DNA of 9,077 bases from Massilia sp. (GCA_028291845.1 JAQGNM010000043.1:1-9077), one strand, 5' to 3'; shown: positions 1 to 7,048, numbered from the stretch's first letter. Translations and numbers: made by a program. Notes: generated by a model from the letters alone, not told the origin.

Positions 1-669
1 AACCGGCTTAGCCGCCGTGAAACACCGTGCTTCCCGACGTGCTTTCTTTTCCGCAAGGTAGTGTTCGACGGCGAAGGTGCAGACCGCTTTCACAGGTCGA
101 TCGGCGCGGAGGCAGCTGCGCAGGGACGCTATCTCGAAACTTCCGGCATTCGAGTAATGCTTGCCGTTATCCAAAATGCGCTGGTGGAACGGAACGAAGT
201 TTCCTTACCACGCGGGTGCTGGCCGAAGCGCAAGACCTGCTCCGCGGCAATCTGCGTTTGACGCTGGTCTCTGGCAATGTCAGTAATATCTGTTTTGCCG
301 ATGAGCCTTTTTTCGCCGGATACGCCAGCGCAATAAAAATTTACCTAATATTTATGCATGAAGTTTATATAAATCTAGCGATAAAATTGACGCATAACAG
401 TTTTCCGCGCAGCAGTTGACGGTCGTGGGGCAGTAATATAGTCAGCCAGCAGCCTTGTCGGAATGGATTTTGAATGTTAAATAGCTGATTCGGTCTGGCA
501 AAGTATTATTGGAGGCGAATTCGATGACTGCTTGATAGCAAGTAAATCGCGAAGGTGAATCCAGTCAGGAAAACAAATCCTGGTGCCGGTCGCAGGCGAA
601 GACGTAGTGACAGCGTATTACAGTTAAGATTAAGCTCGATACGAAAATATTAAGTGTGGGTAGTCTATT
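1..669. other. Region without a convincing intact gene; probable decayed coding remnants
   Basis: No intact gene is recognised here. The first 260 bases or so are GC-richer and open in frame 1 up to a stop at 259-261. The text then reads more naturally in another frame (around 205-320, with a phrase like RVLAEAQDLLRGNLRLTLVSG), which hints at a frameshifted remnant, but no family is recognised. From about 320 to 669 the sequence turns AT-rich with many stops in all frames. This resembles the composition around the CDI module further right, so the stretch may be the graveyard of an older toxin cassette. That is inference only. No RNA gene or clear terminator was seen. Confidence 0.3.
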
Positions 670-900
670 ATGGCATTGAAAAAAATTGCCGAAAGAAGAT
701 GGACATACATATTATATAAATATGGCGATCAATTTATTTTTTCCGTTATTTGCGGTGGCGTAGGCTTATTCCAGCTAAATTTACCACTTTCAGTTGAAGA
801 CGGTGTCAAGGCTTTGGAGGAAGTAGATTTTCTCGATAAGCTCGCTGCAAAGGTGAGATCCGCGCCAGAGAAATATATTTCACAAAGTGTGTCTATTTAA
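670..900 (+). CDS. Small hypothetical protein, candidate orphan immunity protein
   Basis: The gene encodes 76 aa starting MALKKIAERRWTY. There is no signal peptide or convincing membrane helix, so the product is probably cytoplasmic. The N-terminal half alternates charged/aromatic and hydrophobic residues (ERRWTYILYKYGDQFIFSVI, then CGGVGLFQLNLPLS) in a beta-strand pattern. The second half (about residues 43-70) looks helical. The layout of an ERRWT opening, a central VxCGG-like strand, and an FLDxLAxK helix followed by a Pro resembles small hypothetical proteins I recall near polymorphic toxins, which suggests an immunity role. I cannot name a family. The gene is AT-rich like the 2700-4282 cassette and unlike the right half of the window. 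No strong Shine-Dalgarno sits ahead of the ATG. It lies about 190 bp upstream of the CdiA remnant on the same strand, with no intact toxin gene beside it. That is typical of immunity genes left behind by cassette replacement. Coding status is likely; function is inferred. Confidence 0.6.
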   Translation: MALKKIAERRWTYILYKYGDQFIFSVICGGVGLFQLNLPLSVEDGVKALEEVDFLDKLAAKVRSAPEKYISQSVSI

Positions 901-1016
901 TAGTGTATGGATAGTTAAGTTTGGGGGAGCAACCCGATGAAAAACTATAATTGTAGGCAGGAGGTCGCGTCTCGATCCACCACTTAAGTATCTTGTTTCA
1001 GGGCCGGAGTACGGTT

Positions 1017-1113
1017 GAGGGTCAGGACTAACAAACACATGAGTTCGGTCGCAATGCGGAGGGACGGCATCGCGCACAAGCGGGCTTATGTATGTTTGTT
1101 AGACCTGACCCTC
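1017..1113. repeat. 97-bp element with 21-nt inverted ends (REP/MITE-like)
   Basis: Bases 1017-1037 and 1093-1113 are inverted copies of each other with one mismatch (20 of 21), separated by 55 bases. The outer ends read GAGGGTCAGG and CCTGACCCTC. REP-type elements mobilised by REP-associated tyrosine transposases often carry a GGGTCAGG/CCTGACCC signature in betaproteobacteria; this comparison is from memory. No transposase is encoded, so the element would be non-autonomous. CdiA-like reading begins immediately after the right arm, and there is no CdiA sequence to its left. The element therefore marks the truncation point of the exoprotein gene. The right arm also supplies the first codons of the downstream open frame. 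Confidence 0.65.
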
Positions 1114-3773
1114 CGCCTCCATCGATGCCGTCGGCAGCAGGGCAGACTTCCACCGGACGAATCAAGGCATTGGCCGCTGCCGCCGCGGCGATGACGGCGA
1201 AGGACGCCGCCGCGGACCTCGCCCAGAACGGCCCCAGCGCCAGAATCAGTTTGACCGCAGGCCACTCCGAAAGTGAAAGCACGGAGCTTACGGCAAGCCG
1301 CACCCATGCCGGCAGCGTGCTCTCCGCGGGCAAGGACCTTGCGATCAGCGCCACCGGTGGCGGTGAGGCAAGCAACATCGACATTGTCGGCAGCGACGTA
1401 CGTGCATCTGGCAAGGTACTGCTGGCCGCCGATAACCAGGTTAATTTACTGGCTGCGCACGATGCCGAAAGCCAGCACAGCAAAAACAGTAGCCACAGCG
1501 CATCCGTCGGTATTGCAGCCGAGATAAATTCGAGCGGATATAAGGTCGGCTACACCGCCAGCGTCAGCGCGAGCCGGGGCAACGTCGATGGCGAGGGCAC
1601 AACGCAGATCAACAGCCATGTAGTTGCAGGCGACATTTTGACCATACGCAGCGGTGGCGACACCAACCTGAAGGGGGCAGTGGCAAGCGGCAATCAGGTG
1701 GTGGCCGATATCAAGGGCAACCTGAATATCGAAAGTTTGCAGGACACGGCGACATTGGACGCCAAGCGCCAGAGCCTGAGTGTTTCTGGAACAGTTGGCG
1801 CCGGCGCTGGGCTCAGCGTCAATCTGAGCCAAAGCAAAGCGCACAATGATTACGCTAGCGTGCAGGAACAAAGCGGGTTGCGGGCCGGAGACGGTGGTTT
1901 CCAGATTGCGGTGGCGCGTAATACCGATTTGAAGGGTGGCGTCATCAGCAGCAGCGAATCCGCCATCGACAAGTCACGCAACAGCTTCACCACATCGACG
2001 CTGTCGTTCAGCGATATTCAAAACCGGGACAGCCACGACGCGAGCGGCATCAGCCTGGGCGGCAACCTCGGCAAGAACCAGACCGGCGACACCTTCTCGC
2101 CGAGCCTGGCCCCAGGCGTCGGGAAGGTCAGCGGCAGCCAGAGCGGCGTGACCCGCAGCGGCATCAGCGGCGCAACGGTGACGGTGTCGGACCAGCAATC
2201 ATCCCAAGCGCTGGTAAGTCTGAACCGCGACGTTACTACCGGCAAGGATACTGCCCAGGCGCTCACCAAGGCCTGGACCGGTGCGCAGGCGCTTGACGAC
2301 GTGGGCGCGCAGATGCAGATCACTAGCGCGGCCATGCCGCGCATTGCTAAAGAAATTGGGGACTATGCGACCGGCAAGCAGGCGGAACTGATCAAGCAGG
2401 GGAATCCAGACGACGCAGCGAAGTGGGCGGAAGGGGGTGTGTACCGCGTTGCAGCGCACGCGGCGCTAGGTGCGATGGGTGGTGCGTTGAATGGTGCTAT
2501 TGGTGCGGCGACTGCTGCGGTAGCGGCACCTACGATCGACAAGCTTCAGACGTCGTGGCAAAGCAGTTTGAATAATGCTGGATTCAATAGCAATGCCGCA
2601 GAGGTAGCGGCCAAGCTAATCGCGAGCGCGGCAGCAGGCGCGATTGGCGGCGCGGTCGGAGGGACTGTCGCCCTTACAGCGGGCCTCAACGCAGATGCTA
2701 ACAATCGGCAACTGCACGCTGTTGAAGTAAAAGTGATACAAAAGAAAACTGCGGATTTTGCCAAAGTTCTCTATGGAACTGCCGATTTAGACGCGGGGCG
2801 GCTGGCTCAAGCGCAAGCATATTTAGTCTATGCGGCCCTCGCAGATGTGGATAGTACACAAATGCAAGCCAATATCTTAATGGGACTGCAGCACGATGAT
2901 AACTACCTTAAAGCGAAGATATTTCTAACATCGCAGAGTGAAAACTTTGTCACCGACGGAGGACAAACCCAAAGGGTTTTCACAACAAAGAAAAATGAAT
3001 TTTATGATTCGTTCAAATATTCATATAACAATTCAGATATTGCTTACAGAGACTTTTTCTGGAACACGATTCATTCCAACGTCCCTCTGCCGAATAGTGC
3101 CACCGCCGCAGAAAAACAGGTGTATAGCGACCGAGAGAGCGAACGATTTCGTCAGGATTTAAAAAATGCTGCGCCCGGCTTGTTTGTGGCCGGCATTTCG
3201 GCTGGTATGGGGCGTATCGCAGCGCGAAATAATGAGAAAATGCCTTCGACGCGGTCGACAGAAGGTGCGCAATCGAGTGCATCTCCCGTTATTGCTGAAG
3301 ACGCGACATTGATCGCGAATATTTATCGCGACGGCGAAATGTTGCCTACCCCTTTGTCTACGTCAAGTAAAATTGTGATTCGCGCTGATCCCAATAAAAC
3401 TACAACGGTTATAGGGACTTTTGCGGATGATACAAATAATATAATCAATAAGCAGCTTGAATATCCGAAAACGTTAAATCATCTTGAACCTAAAAAGGGT
3501 GGATTTAATTTATTAAACGTTCCCGACGAACTTTACGAAAAATTGGGTCCAGACCGATTTTGGAAGGAAGTAAATGTTCCGTTTTTAGACGCCGCAGTTA
3601 GCCGAAATGATAAAATCTACCTTGCGACCAAGCCGACGCCACTCAATACTCGAAATCCGGCAAACTCCGACGGGCTTTCTGGGTTTGGTCGCGAGGTTAA
3701 TTATCTCTTAGATAAAGGCTACACCTACGATGTTATTACTGGAAAAATGGTTCCTCAAGGAGGGTCGAAATGA
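1092..3773 (+). CDS. cdiA: 5'-truncated CdiA-type exoprotein with C-terminal toxin domain (orphan CdiA-CT)
   Basis: This 893-aa frame matches the distal part of CdiA/filamentous-haemagglutinin exoproteins, which full-length exceed 2500 aa. Residues 1-8 come from the flanking inverted repeat. Residues from about 22 (GRIKALAAAAAAMTAKDA) to about 360 are FHA-2-type filament repeats, with phrases such as NIDIVGSDV, LAADNQVNLLAA, SGGDTNLKGAVASGNQV and LNIESLQDTAT. Residues 450-535 are Ala/Gly-rich. At 533-542 the text ADANNRQLH marks the start of the pretoxin region as in Burkholderiales CdiA; no VENN motif is present. The variable toxin domain is about 760-893, with FNLLNVPDELY, FWKE, PFLDAAV, LATKP and GFGREVNYLLDKGYTYD as landmarks. 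I recall similar tails in other polymorphic toxins but cannot assign an activity. There is no secretion signal, TPS domain or cdiB, and an in-frame stop lies at 1029-1031. The ATG has no good ribosome site, so expression is doubtful. It could serve as a recombination reservoir for a complete cdiA elsewhere. Confidence 0.85.
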   Translation: MFVRPDPPPPSMPSAAGQTSTGRIKALAAAAAAMTAKDAAADLAQNGPSARISLTAGHSESESTELTASRTHAGSVLSAGKDLAISATGGGEASNIDIVGSDVRASGKVLLAADNQVNLLAAHDAESQHSKNSSHSASVGIAAEINSSGYKVGYTASVSASRGNVDGEGTTQINSHVVAGDILTIRSGGDTNLKGAVASGNQVVADIKGNLNIESLQDTATLDAKRQSLSVSGTVGAGAGLSVNLSQSKAHNDYASVQEQSGLRAGDGGFQIAVARNTDLKGGVISSSESAIDKSRNSFTTSTLSFSDIQNRDSHDASGISLGGNLGKNQTGDTFSPSLAPGVGKVSGSQSGVTRSGISGATVTVSDQQSSQALVSLNRDVTTGKDTAQALTKAWTGAQALDDVGAQMQITSAAMPRIAKEIGDYATGKQAELIKQGNPDDAAKWAEGGVYRVAAHAALGAMGGALNGAIGAATAAVAAPTIDKLQTSWQSSLNNAGFNSNAAEVAAKLIASAAAGAIGGAVGGTVALTAGLNADANNRQLHAVEVKVIQKKTADFAKVLYGTADLDAGRLAQAQAYLVYAALADVDSTQMQANILMGLQHDDNYLKAKIFLTSQSENFVTDGGQTQRVFTTKKNEFYDSFKYSYNNSDIAYRDFFWNTIHSNVPLPNSATAAEKQVYSDRESERFRQDLKNAAPGLFVAGISAGMGRIAARNNEKMPSTRSTEGAQSSASPVIAEDATLIANIYRDGEMLPTPLSTSSKIVIRADPNKTTTVIGTFADDTNNIINKQLEYPKTLNHLEPKKGGFNLLNVPDELYEKLGPDRFWKEVNVPFLDAAVSRNDKIYLATKPTPLNTRNPANSDGLSGFGREVNYLLDKGYTYDVITGKMVPQGGSK
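3757..3764 (+). promoter_or_regulatory. Strong Shine-Dalgarno inside the toxin 3' end, for the immunity gene
   Basis: AAGGAGGG lies five bases ahead of the ATG at 3770 and within the last codons of the CdiA-like frame. It fixes the start of the downstream gene and allows translation independent of the truncated exoprotein. Confidence 0.8.
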
Positions 3774-4282
3774 ATTTATTGCTAAGTGACAGAAGCCTTA
3801 GCGAAGTATTCGAGTTCGCAAGGCGCTATCATGGTATGTTAAAAGACGGTGATGCTTTTAAACTTATCGTCGTATTGTCGTGTTGCTCTGTCGTATTTGT
3901 TCAACAAGAGCAATATGTAAAATTAATTTCTTGTCATATCGAGTTTGCTCCGGATGTGGGGTTTTTCTTCGAGGAAGTCGCAGCCGCAATCGGCGGGAAT
4001 AAAGTATTAGAGTATAAGGCGGTCCCTCCTGTGTCCGGAGATGATGCGATATTACAAAGAAATGACAATTATGTCCTCAATGTAATTGAGTTTCTTTCTA
4101 ATAATATGAACTTGTTAAATATTTTTCCACCACCATGGTTTGAAGCAGCTATGAAATTATCTGATAGTGCTACGAGGCGATTGTTCCCGCAAATAGCAGA
4201 CGAGGATCTGCAAAAAAAACGGCAATTATTGGAATATTGGAATAGGAGTCACGCTTCGAAAAGTAACAATAATATAGAGTAA
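3770..4282 (+). CDS. cdiI: Candidate cognate immunity protein (CdiI-like)
   Basis: This 170-aa protein has no recognised family. Its ATG overlaps the TGA of the CdiA-like frame in an ATGA arrangement and has a near-ideal ribosome binding site. It lies directly downstream on the same strand, which is the standard place for the CDI immunity gene. There is no signal peptide. A short hydrophobic patch (LIVVLSCCSVVFV, about residues 32-44) reads as a buried beta strand rather than a membrane helix. The middle is acidic and mixed. The C-terminus is a charged helix (QKKRQLLEYWNRS) ending in an Asn-rich tail. Codon use is AT-rich like the toxin domain and unlike the right half of the window, consistent with transfer as a toxin/immunity pair. 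In CDI systems such proteins bind and block their cognate toxin in the cytoplasm. That role here is inferred from position only. Confidence 0.75.
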   Translation: MNLLLSDRSLSEVFEFARRYHGMLKDGDAFKLIVVLSCCSVVFVQQEQYVKLISCHIEFAPDVGFFFEEVAAAIGGNKVLEYKAVPPVSGDDAILQRNDNYVLNVIEFLSNNMNLLNIFPPPWFEAAMKLSDSATRRLFPQIADEDLQKKRQLLEYWNRSHASKSNNNIE

Positions 4283-4365
4283 GGCAACGCTGATTTTTTT
4301 TGGCTGCTCTCGTTCTCGTCGGCGTCATGACCTGACAATAATGCTACGTCATATGCCCCTATCGA

Positions 4366-4995
4366 TCATGTAAAGCCCGCTTCGACCCCCGAATACGCTC
4401 TCAAGGGGAAAGCGCGCGCATGGCGAGCGTGCTTCGGTGAAGCGCATACCAGTATCGGCATGGAAACGAGCCGCTTAACCACCCCTTGGCGGTCGTGCAA
4501 GCAGCCGTTGCGAGTAGCCATGTAGATCGCCTCGGCGACGAATTCCGTCGGCTGGTCATCCAGCGCCAGGTCGAGTGCGCTATCGGGATGCGTGGCGTGT
4601 AAGCGGCGCATCGGCGGGGCGACGAGCTTGCGGCCAAAGCCAACCGTGGCGGCATTTCGCCCCAGGCCCCACCCCGCGCTACGGCGTAGCTCTCGCATCA
4701 CTTGTACGGCCTGTACGATCTTGTCGACCATGGGACGGCAGTTTCGTAAAGCAGGGTGGCGTCCGCGGTCAGGGTGGTGCCGCGCGTGATGCGTGAAGAG
4801 CCGGCTGTCGAGCTGCGTTTCGAGTTCTTGTACGCGGCGGCTAACTACCGAGCGGCTCATGCCGAGCACCTCGCTTCCGCCCGGATCGACGCTCAGGTAA
4901 ACCGGCGGTTTCATCGTCGCGAGCGTCATCGGCACGTCCAGGCGGCGCAGGACGATCACGTCGGCCAGCGAACAGGCGCCTTGGATGTGGTCGAC
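4366..4995 (-). pseudogene. Decayed LysR-type transcriptional regulator
   Basis: On the minus strand the frame carries clear LysR-family phrases: VDHIQ at the likely original N-terminus (4995), VLGMSRSVVSRRVQELETQLDSRLF for the second half of the winged helix-turn-helix, then CRPMVDKIVQAVQVMRELRRS for the linker helix. GRKLVAPPMRRLHATHPDSALDLALDDQPTEFVAEAIYMATR and KRLVSMPILVCASP follow from the first half of the effector domain. Intact members are about 300 aa. Here the segment between the start and the helix-turn-helix is scrambled (LADVIVLRRLDVPMTLATMKPPVYLSVDPGGSE replaces the usual FVxVVExGSFxxAAxxL). The residues after LFTHH are damaged, and the protein stops near 190 aa without the second effector subdomain. 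Small compensating indels and a 3' truncation explain this. It is unlikely to be functional, and no target gene can be inferred. Confidence 0.8.
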
Positions 4996-5380
4996 CTTTA
5001 TCGCATATTCCTCATGGGGACATCAGTGGTGAGTACCACGCCGGCTCGATGGCGAGTCGATTGGTGCATTCCCGGCACCATGTTGCGCCCGCAAGGCGCC
5101 TTGCGTCGCCGCCGGATTGCATGGTTCGCACTGACGATGCCATTCTCGCGCGCGCAGTAGTTCAGGGGCTGCATCGACTCTCCTGCAGAGCCAGCAGCCG
5201 CATTTCCTTACGTTTACTCAAGCTACCCAACAACAGCACAGCGCTGCGGAGCCATGGCTTGGCCTGGCTCAAAGGCTGATCAATAACGATCGCGTATCGT
5301 GGCCGAGGCCGGCAATTCACCTCTATCGGAACAGACAATGCGAGAAATATTGATGACTAAAAAGTTTCGATCCCGTTGGA
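4996..5380. other. Intergenic stretch without a recognisable gene
   Basis: Short open frames occur on both strands, but none has a recognisable protein pattern or a good start context. It may hold the remains of whatever stood upstream of the decayed LysR gene. A short interrupted palindrome, ACGAT-CGCGT-ATCGT, lies at 5286-5300 and could be an operator. The promoter for the beta-helix gene should lie at the right end of this stretch, but no convincing -35/-10 pair was found. Confidence 0.4.
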
Positions 5381-5504
5381 CGGGGTTGACGACGAGGCGT
5401 TCACGGGAGCTTGGGCAACCAGCCTGCTCCCGTGGCGATCGCGTCAGCCCCGACACGCAATCGCAAGTGGGCCGGCACATCTGTGCTCGGCATCAGCCGA
5501 GACA
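5381..5504 (+). promoter_or_regulatory. Strongly structured 5' leader of the beta-helix gene
   Basis: Two stable RNA hairpins can be drawn. In the first, 5381-5391 pairs with 5442-5452 (11 pairs, one G-U). It encloses a second stem, 5402-5410 with 5426-5434 (9 Watson-Crick pairs), capped by a 15-nt loop containing TTGGGCAACC. The second hairpin pairs 5482-5491 with 5496-5504 (9 pairs, one bulged G) around an ATCA loop. Neither is followed by a T-run, so these are not intrinsic terminators. They end 29 bases ahead of the ATG at 5534, next to an A-rich ribosome-site region. A cis-acting leader (riboswitch, protein-bound leader or mRNA stabiliser) is plausible. I checked for the c-di-GMP-I core and it is not there. 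No known class is assigned. Confidence 0.5.
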
Positions 5505-5533
5505 CTCACCCACCAAAAAAAGAAAGGTTCTTC

Positions 5534-6688
5534 ATGAATACCAAAATGAAAGCAGCCATCACTATCCTGGTTATCGGCGCGGTCGGCGCGGCGCAGTGCG
5601 CGGCGCAGACGGTCGAGCCATCCGCGGCGGCAGGTGCTGCGGGCGAAAGTATCTACCACCTGTACGTCTCACCTGGCGGCAGCGATAGCGCCAACGGCAG
5701 CCAGCGCACGCCGTTTCGCACCATCGCCAAGGCAGCCAGTGTCGCCAAGCCGTCGACCACGGTGCATGTCGCGCCCGGGCTGTATGGCGACACCACCGTC
5801 AGGGCGTCGGGCACCGCCACCGGCCGCGTGCGCTACGTGTCGGATGAAAAATGGCGCGCGAAAATCGTCGGCACCGGCAACGACGGGCATTTCATCAATC
5901 TCGGCAATTATGTCGATATCGTCGGCTTCGATGTGTCCGGCAGCGGCCGGCTCGGCATCGTCAATTTTGGTTCGTTCACCAGCATCGAGGGCAATCACGT
6001 CCACCACGTGAACGTGTCCAGCCGCTGCAGCAATCTGGGCGGCGCCGGTATCGTCAATGCGCGCTACACCGCCACCGACGATGACATCATCGGCAACGTG
6101 GTGCACGATATCGGCGTGCCGGGCAAATGCAATAGCATCCAGGGCATCTACCACGGCAACATGCGCGGCAAGATTCTCAACAATGTCGTCTACCGCGTCT
6201 CCGCCTGGGGCATTCACCTGTGGCATGCCGCCAGCAACGTCACCATCGCCAACAACACGGTGTTTCAAAACGGCGGCCCATGGATGGGTGGCGGCATCGA
6301 AGTCGGCAATGGCGATTCGCCGGGCGGTATCGTGCACACCGGCACCACGGTGGCCAACAATGTGGTCTACGATAATCCCGGCGCTTCGATCCAGCAGTAT
6401 TGCTATCCGGGCGTCAGGTGTATCGGTGGCGGCAACGTCACCGTCAACAACCTGGTCTACCGCAACGGCCGCGGCATCTCGCTGAAAACCGGGTCGGCCA
6501 GCGGCACCGTCGACAGCGATCCGCAATTCGTCAATTATCGGGCCGATGGCGGCGGCGACTACCGCCTGCGAAGTAGCTCGCCGGCGGTGGACCGGGGCAG
6601 CGCCAACGGCGCGCCGCGGGTGGACATCGACGGCCGCGCCCGGCCCTTGGGGCGTGCCGTCGATCTTGGCGCGTACGAAAATTACTGA
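5534..6688 (+). CDS. Secreted right-handed parallel beta-helix protein (DUF1565-like N-terminus)
   Basis: The gene encodes 384 aa. The ATG at 5534 was chosen because AAAGG lies six bases ahead and a signal peptide follows at once (MNTKMKAAITILVIGAVGAAQCAAQ, cleavage likely near residue 24-26). Residues about 41-88 (YVSPGGSDSANGSQRTPFRTIAKAASVAKPSTTVHVAPGLYGD) are the DUF1565-like opening common to surface beta-helix proteins. Residues about 120-330 are parallel beta-helix coils of the pattern NxVxNNxVxxNxG, for example NVTIANNTVFQNGG and GTTVANNVVYDNPG. The C-terminus DPQFVNY...DYRLRSSSPAVDRG...DIDGRARPLGRAVDLGAYE is the usual cap of such proteins. Relatives include polysaccharide lyases and epimerases, but many have no known activity, and I cannot pick out catalytic residues. 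It is probably periplasmic or extracellular and may act on polysaccharide. The gene is monocistronic, with a structured leader in front and a terminator behind. A longer frame upstream from 5411 is not the start. Confidence 0.88.
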   Translation: MNTKMKAAITILVIGAVGAAQCAAQTVEPSAAAGAAGESIYHLYVSPGGSDSANGSQRTPFRTIAKAASVAKPSTTVHVAPGLYGDTTVRASGTATGRVRYVSDEKWRAKIVGTGNDGHFINLGNYVDIVGFDVSGSGRLGIVNFGSFTSIEGNHVHHVNVSSRCSNLGGAGIVNARYTATDDDIIGNVVHDIGVPGKCNSIQGIYHGNMRGKILNNVVYRVSAWGIHLWHAASNVTIANNTVFQNGGPWMGGGIEVGNGDSPGGIVHTGTTVANNVVYDNPGASIQQYCYPGVRCIGGGNVTVNNLVYRNGRGISLKTGSASGTVDSDPQFVNYRADGGGDYRLRSSSPAVDRGSANGAPRVDIDGRARPLGRAVDLGAYENY

Positions 6689-6736
6689 TGGCAGGTGCGG
6701 CGCCGCGCCCGTAGAGCGCGGCTCGATGAACGACAG

Positions 6737-6772
6737 AACGCGCGCCAGGCATGGCATTCAGCGCGTTTTTTT
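6737..6772 (+). terminator. Rho-independent terminator of the beta-helix gene
   Basis: AACGCGC (6737-6743) pairs with GCGCGTT (6761-6767), with an inner GCCA/TGGC stem and a run of seven T at 6766-6772. It lies 48 bases after the TGA of the beta-helix gene. It also covers the last codon and stop of the convergent HNH gene. Confidence 0.8.
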
Positions 6773-7048
6773 CCGCTCCGACGTCGCCGTGCTGGTATAA
6801 AAGGCCGGCGGCTTGCGCGCCACCCAGGCGATGAAGGCGCCGATGTCGGGGTCGGCCCGCAAGGCCTCCCAGGTATGAAACGACTGCGCCAGCTGGCGTT
6901 CGGTGAACACCGAGTGGATCTTGCGGTGGCAAATCTTGTGAACGAGAAACTGCTCCTTGCCCTTGAAGCTTTTCGGGACCAGGTGGTGGCGGTCGACATT
7001 GATGTTGCCCAGCAGGCGCCCGCACAGCGGGCAGTGTGGTTCGTTCAT
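6758..7048 (-). CDS. Small HNH-motif protein (putative HNH endonuclease)
   Basis: With the chosen start the protein is 96 aa, beginning MNEPHCPLCGR. A start three codons earlier (7057) is possible. The longer frame from 7156 is rejected because its extra 36 residues look non-coding and run toward the divergent promoter region. Cys6 and Cys9 form a CxxC zinc knuckle. DRHHLVPKSFKG (19-30) is the HH core of the HNH fold, and HKICHRKIH (37-45) supplies the second half. The usual second knuckle CxxC is HxxC here (His37, Cys40), so metal binding would be CCHC if conserved. A helical tail (LAQSFHTWEALRADPDIGAFIAWVARKP) follows, as in the small stand-alone HNH proteins common in betaproteobacteria. 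Their role is mostly unknown, so nuclease activity is inferred from the motif. The gene is convergent with the beta-helix gene and divergent from the phosphatase gene. Confidence 0.8.
   Translation of the reverse strand: MNEPHCPLCGRLLGNINVDRHHLVPKSFKGKEQFLVHKICHRKIHSVFTERQLAQSFHTWEALRADPDIGAFIAWVARKPPAFYTSTATSERKKTR

Noticed and set aside
61..261. Short open frame starting with GTG near the window start
   Set aside because: The frame is open from base 1 without a ribosome site. The protein loses sense after about residue 50, where another frame reads better, and no family is recognised.
1017..1113. CRISPR repeat or insertion-sequence end
   Set aside because: There is only one inverted pair, with no tandem array and no transposase frame. 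A small REP/MITE-like element fits better.
4294..4301. Run of eight T after the immunity gene as a terminator
   Set aside because: No stable stem could be drawn immediately upstream of the run.
5381..5504. Cyclic-di-GMP-I (GEMM) riboswitch
   Set aside because: The leader is structured, but the conserved core elements of that class are not present at the expected places.
5411..5533. Upstream extension of the beta-helix frame
   Set aside because: It runs through the structured leader, has no ribosome site at its first codon, and would bury the signal peptide 41 residues inside the protein.
5669..6757. 362-aa open frame on the minus strand
   Set aside because: It lies opposite the beta-helix gene, which has a signal peptide, ribosome site and terminator. 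The minus-strand protein is Ala/Asp/Val-rich low-complexity text, as expected from the GC-rich complement.
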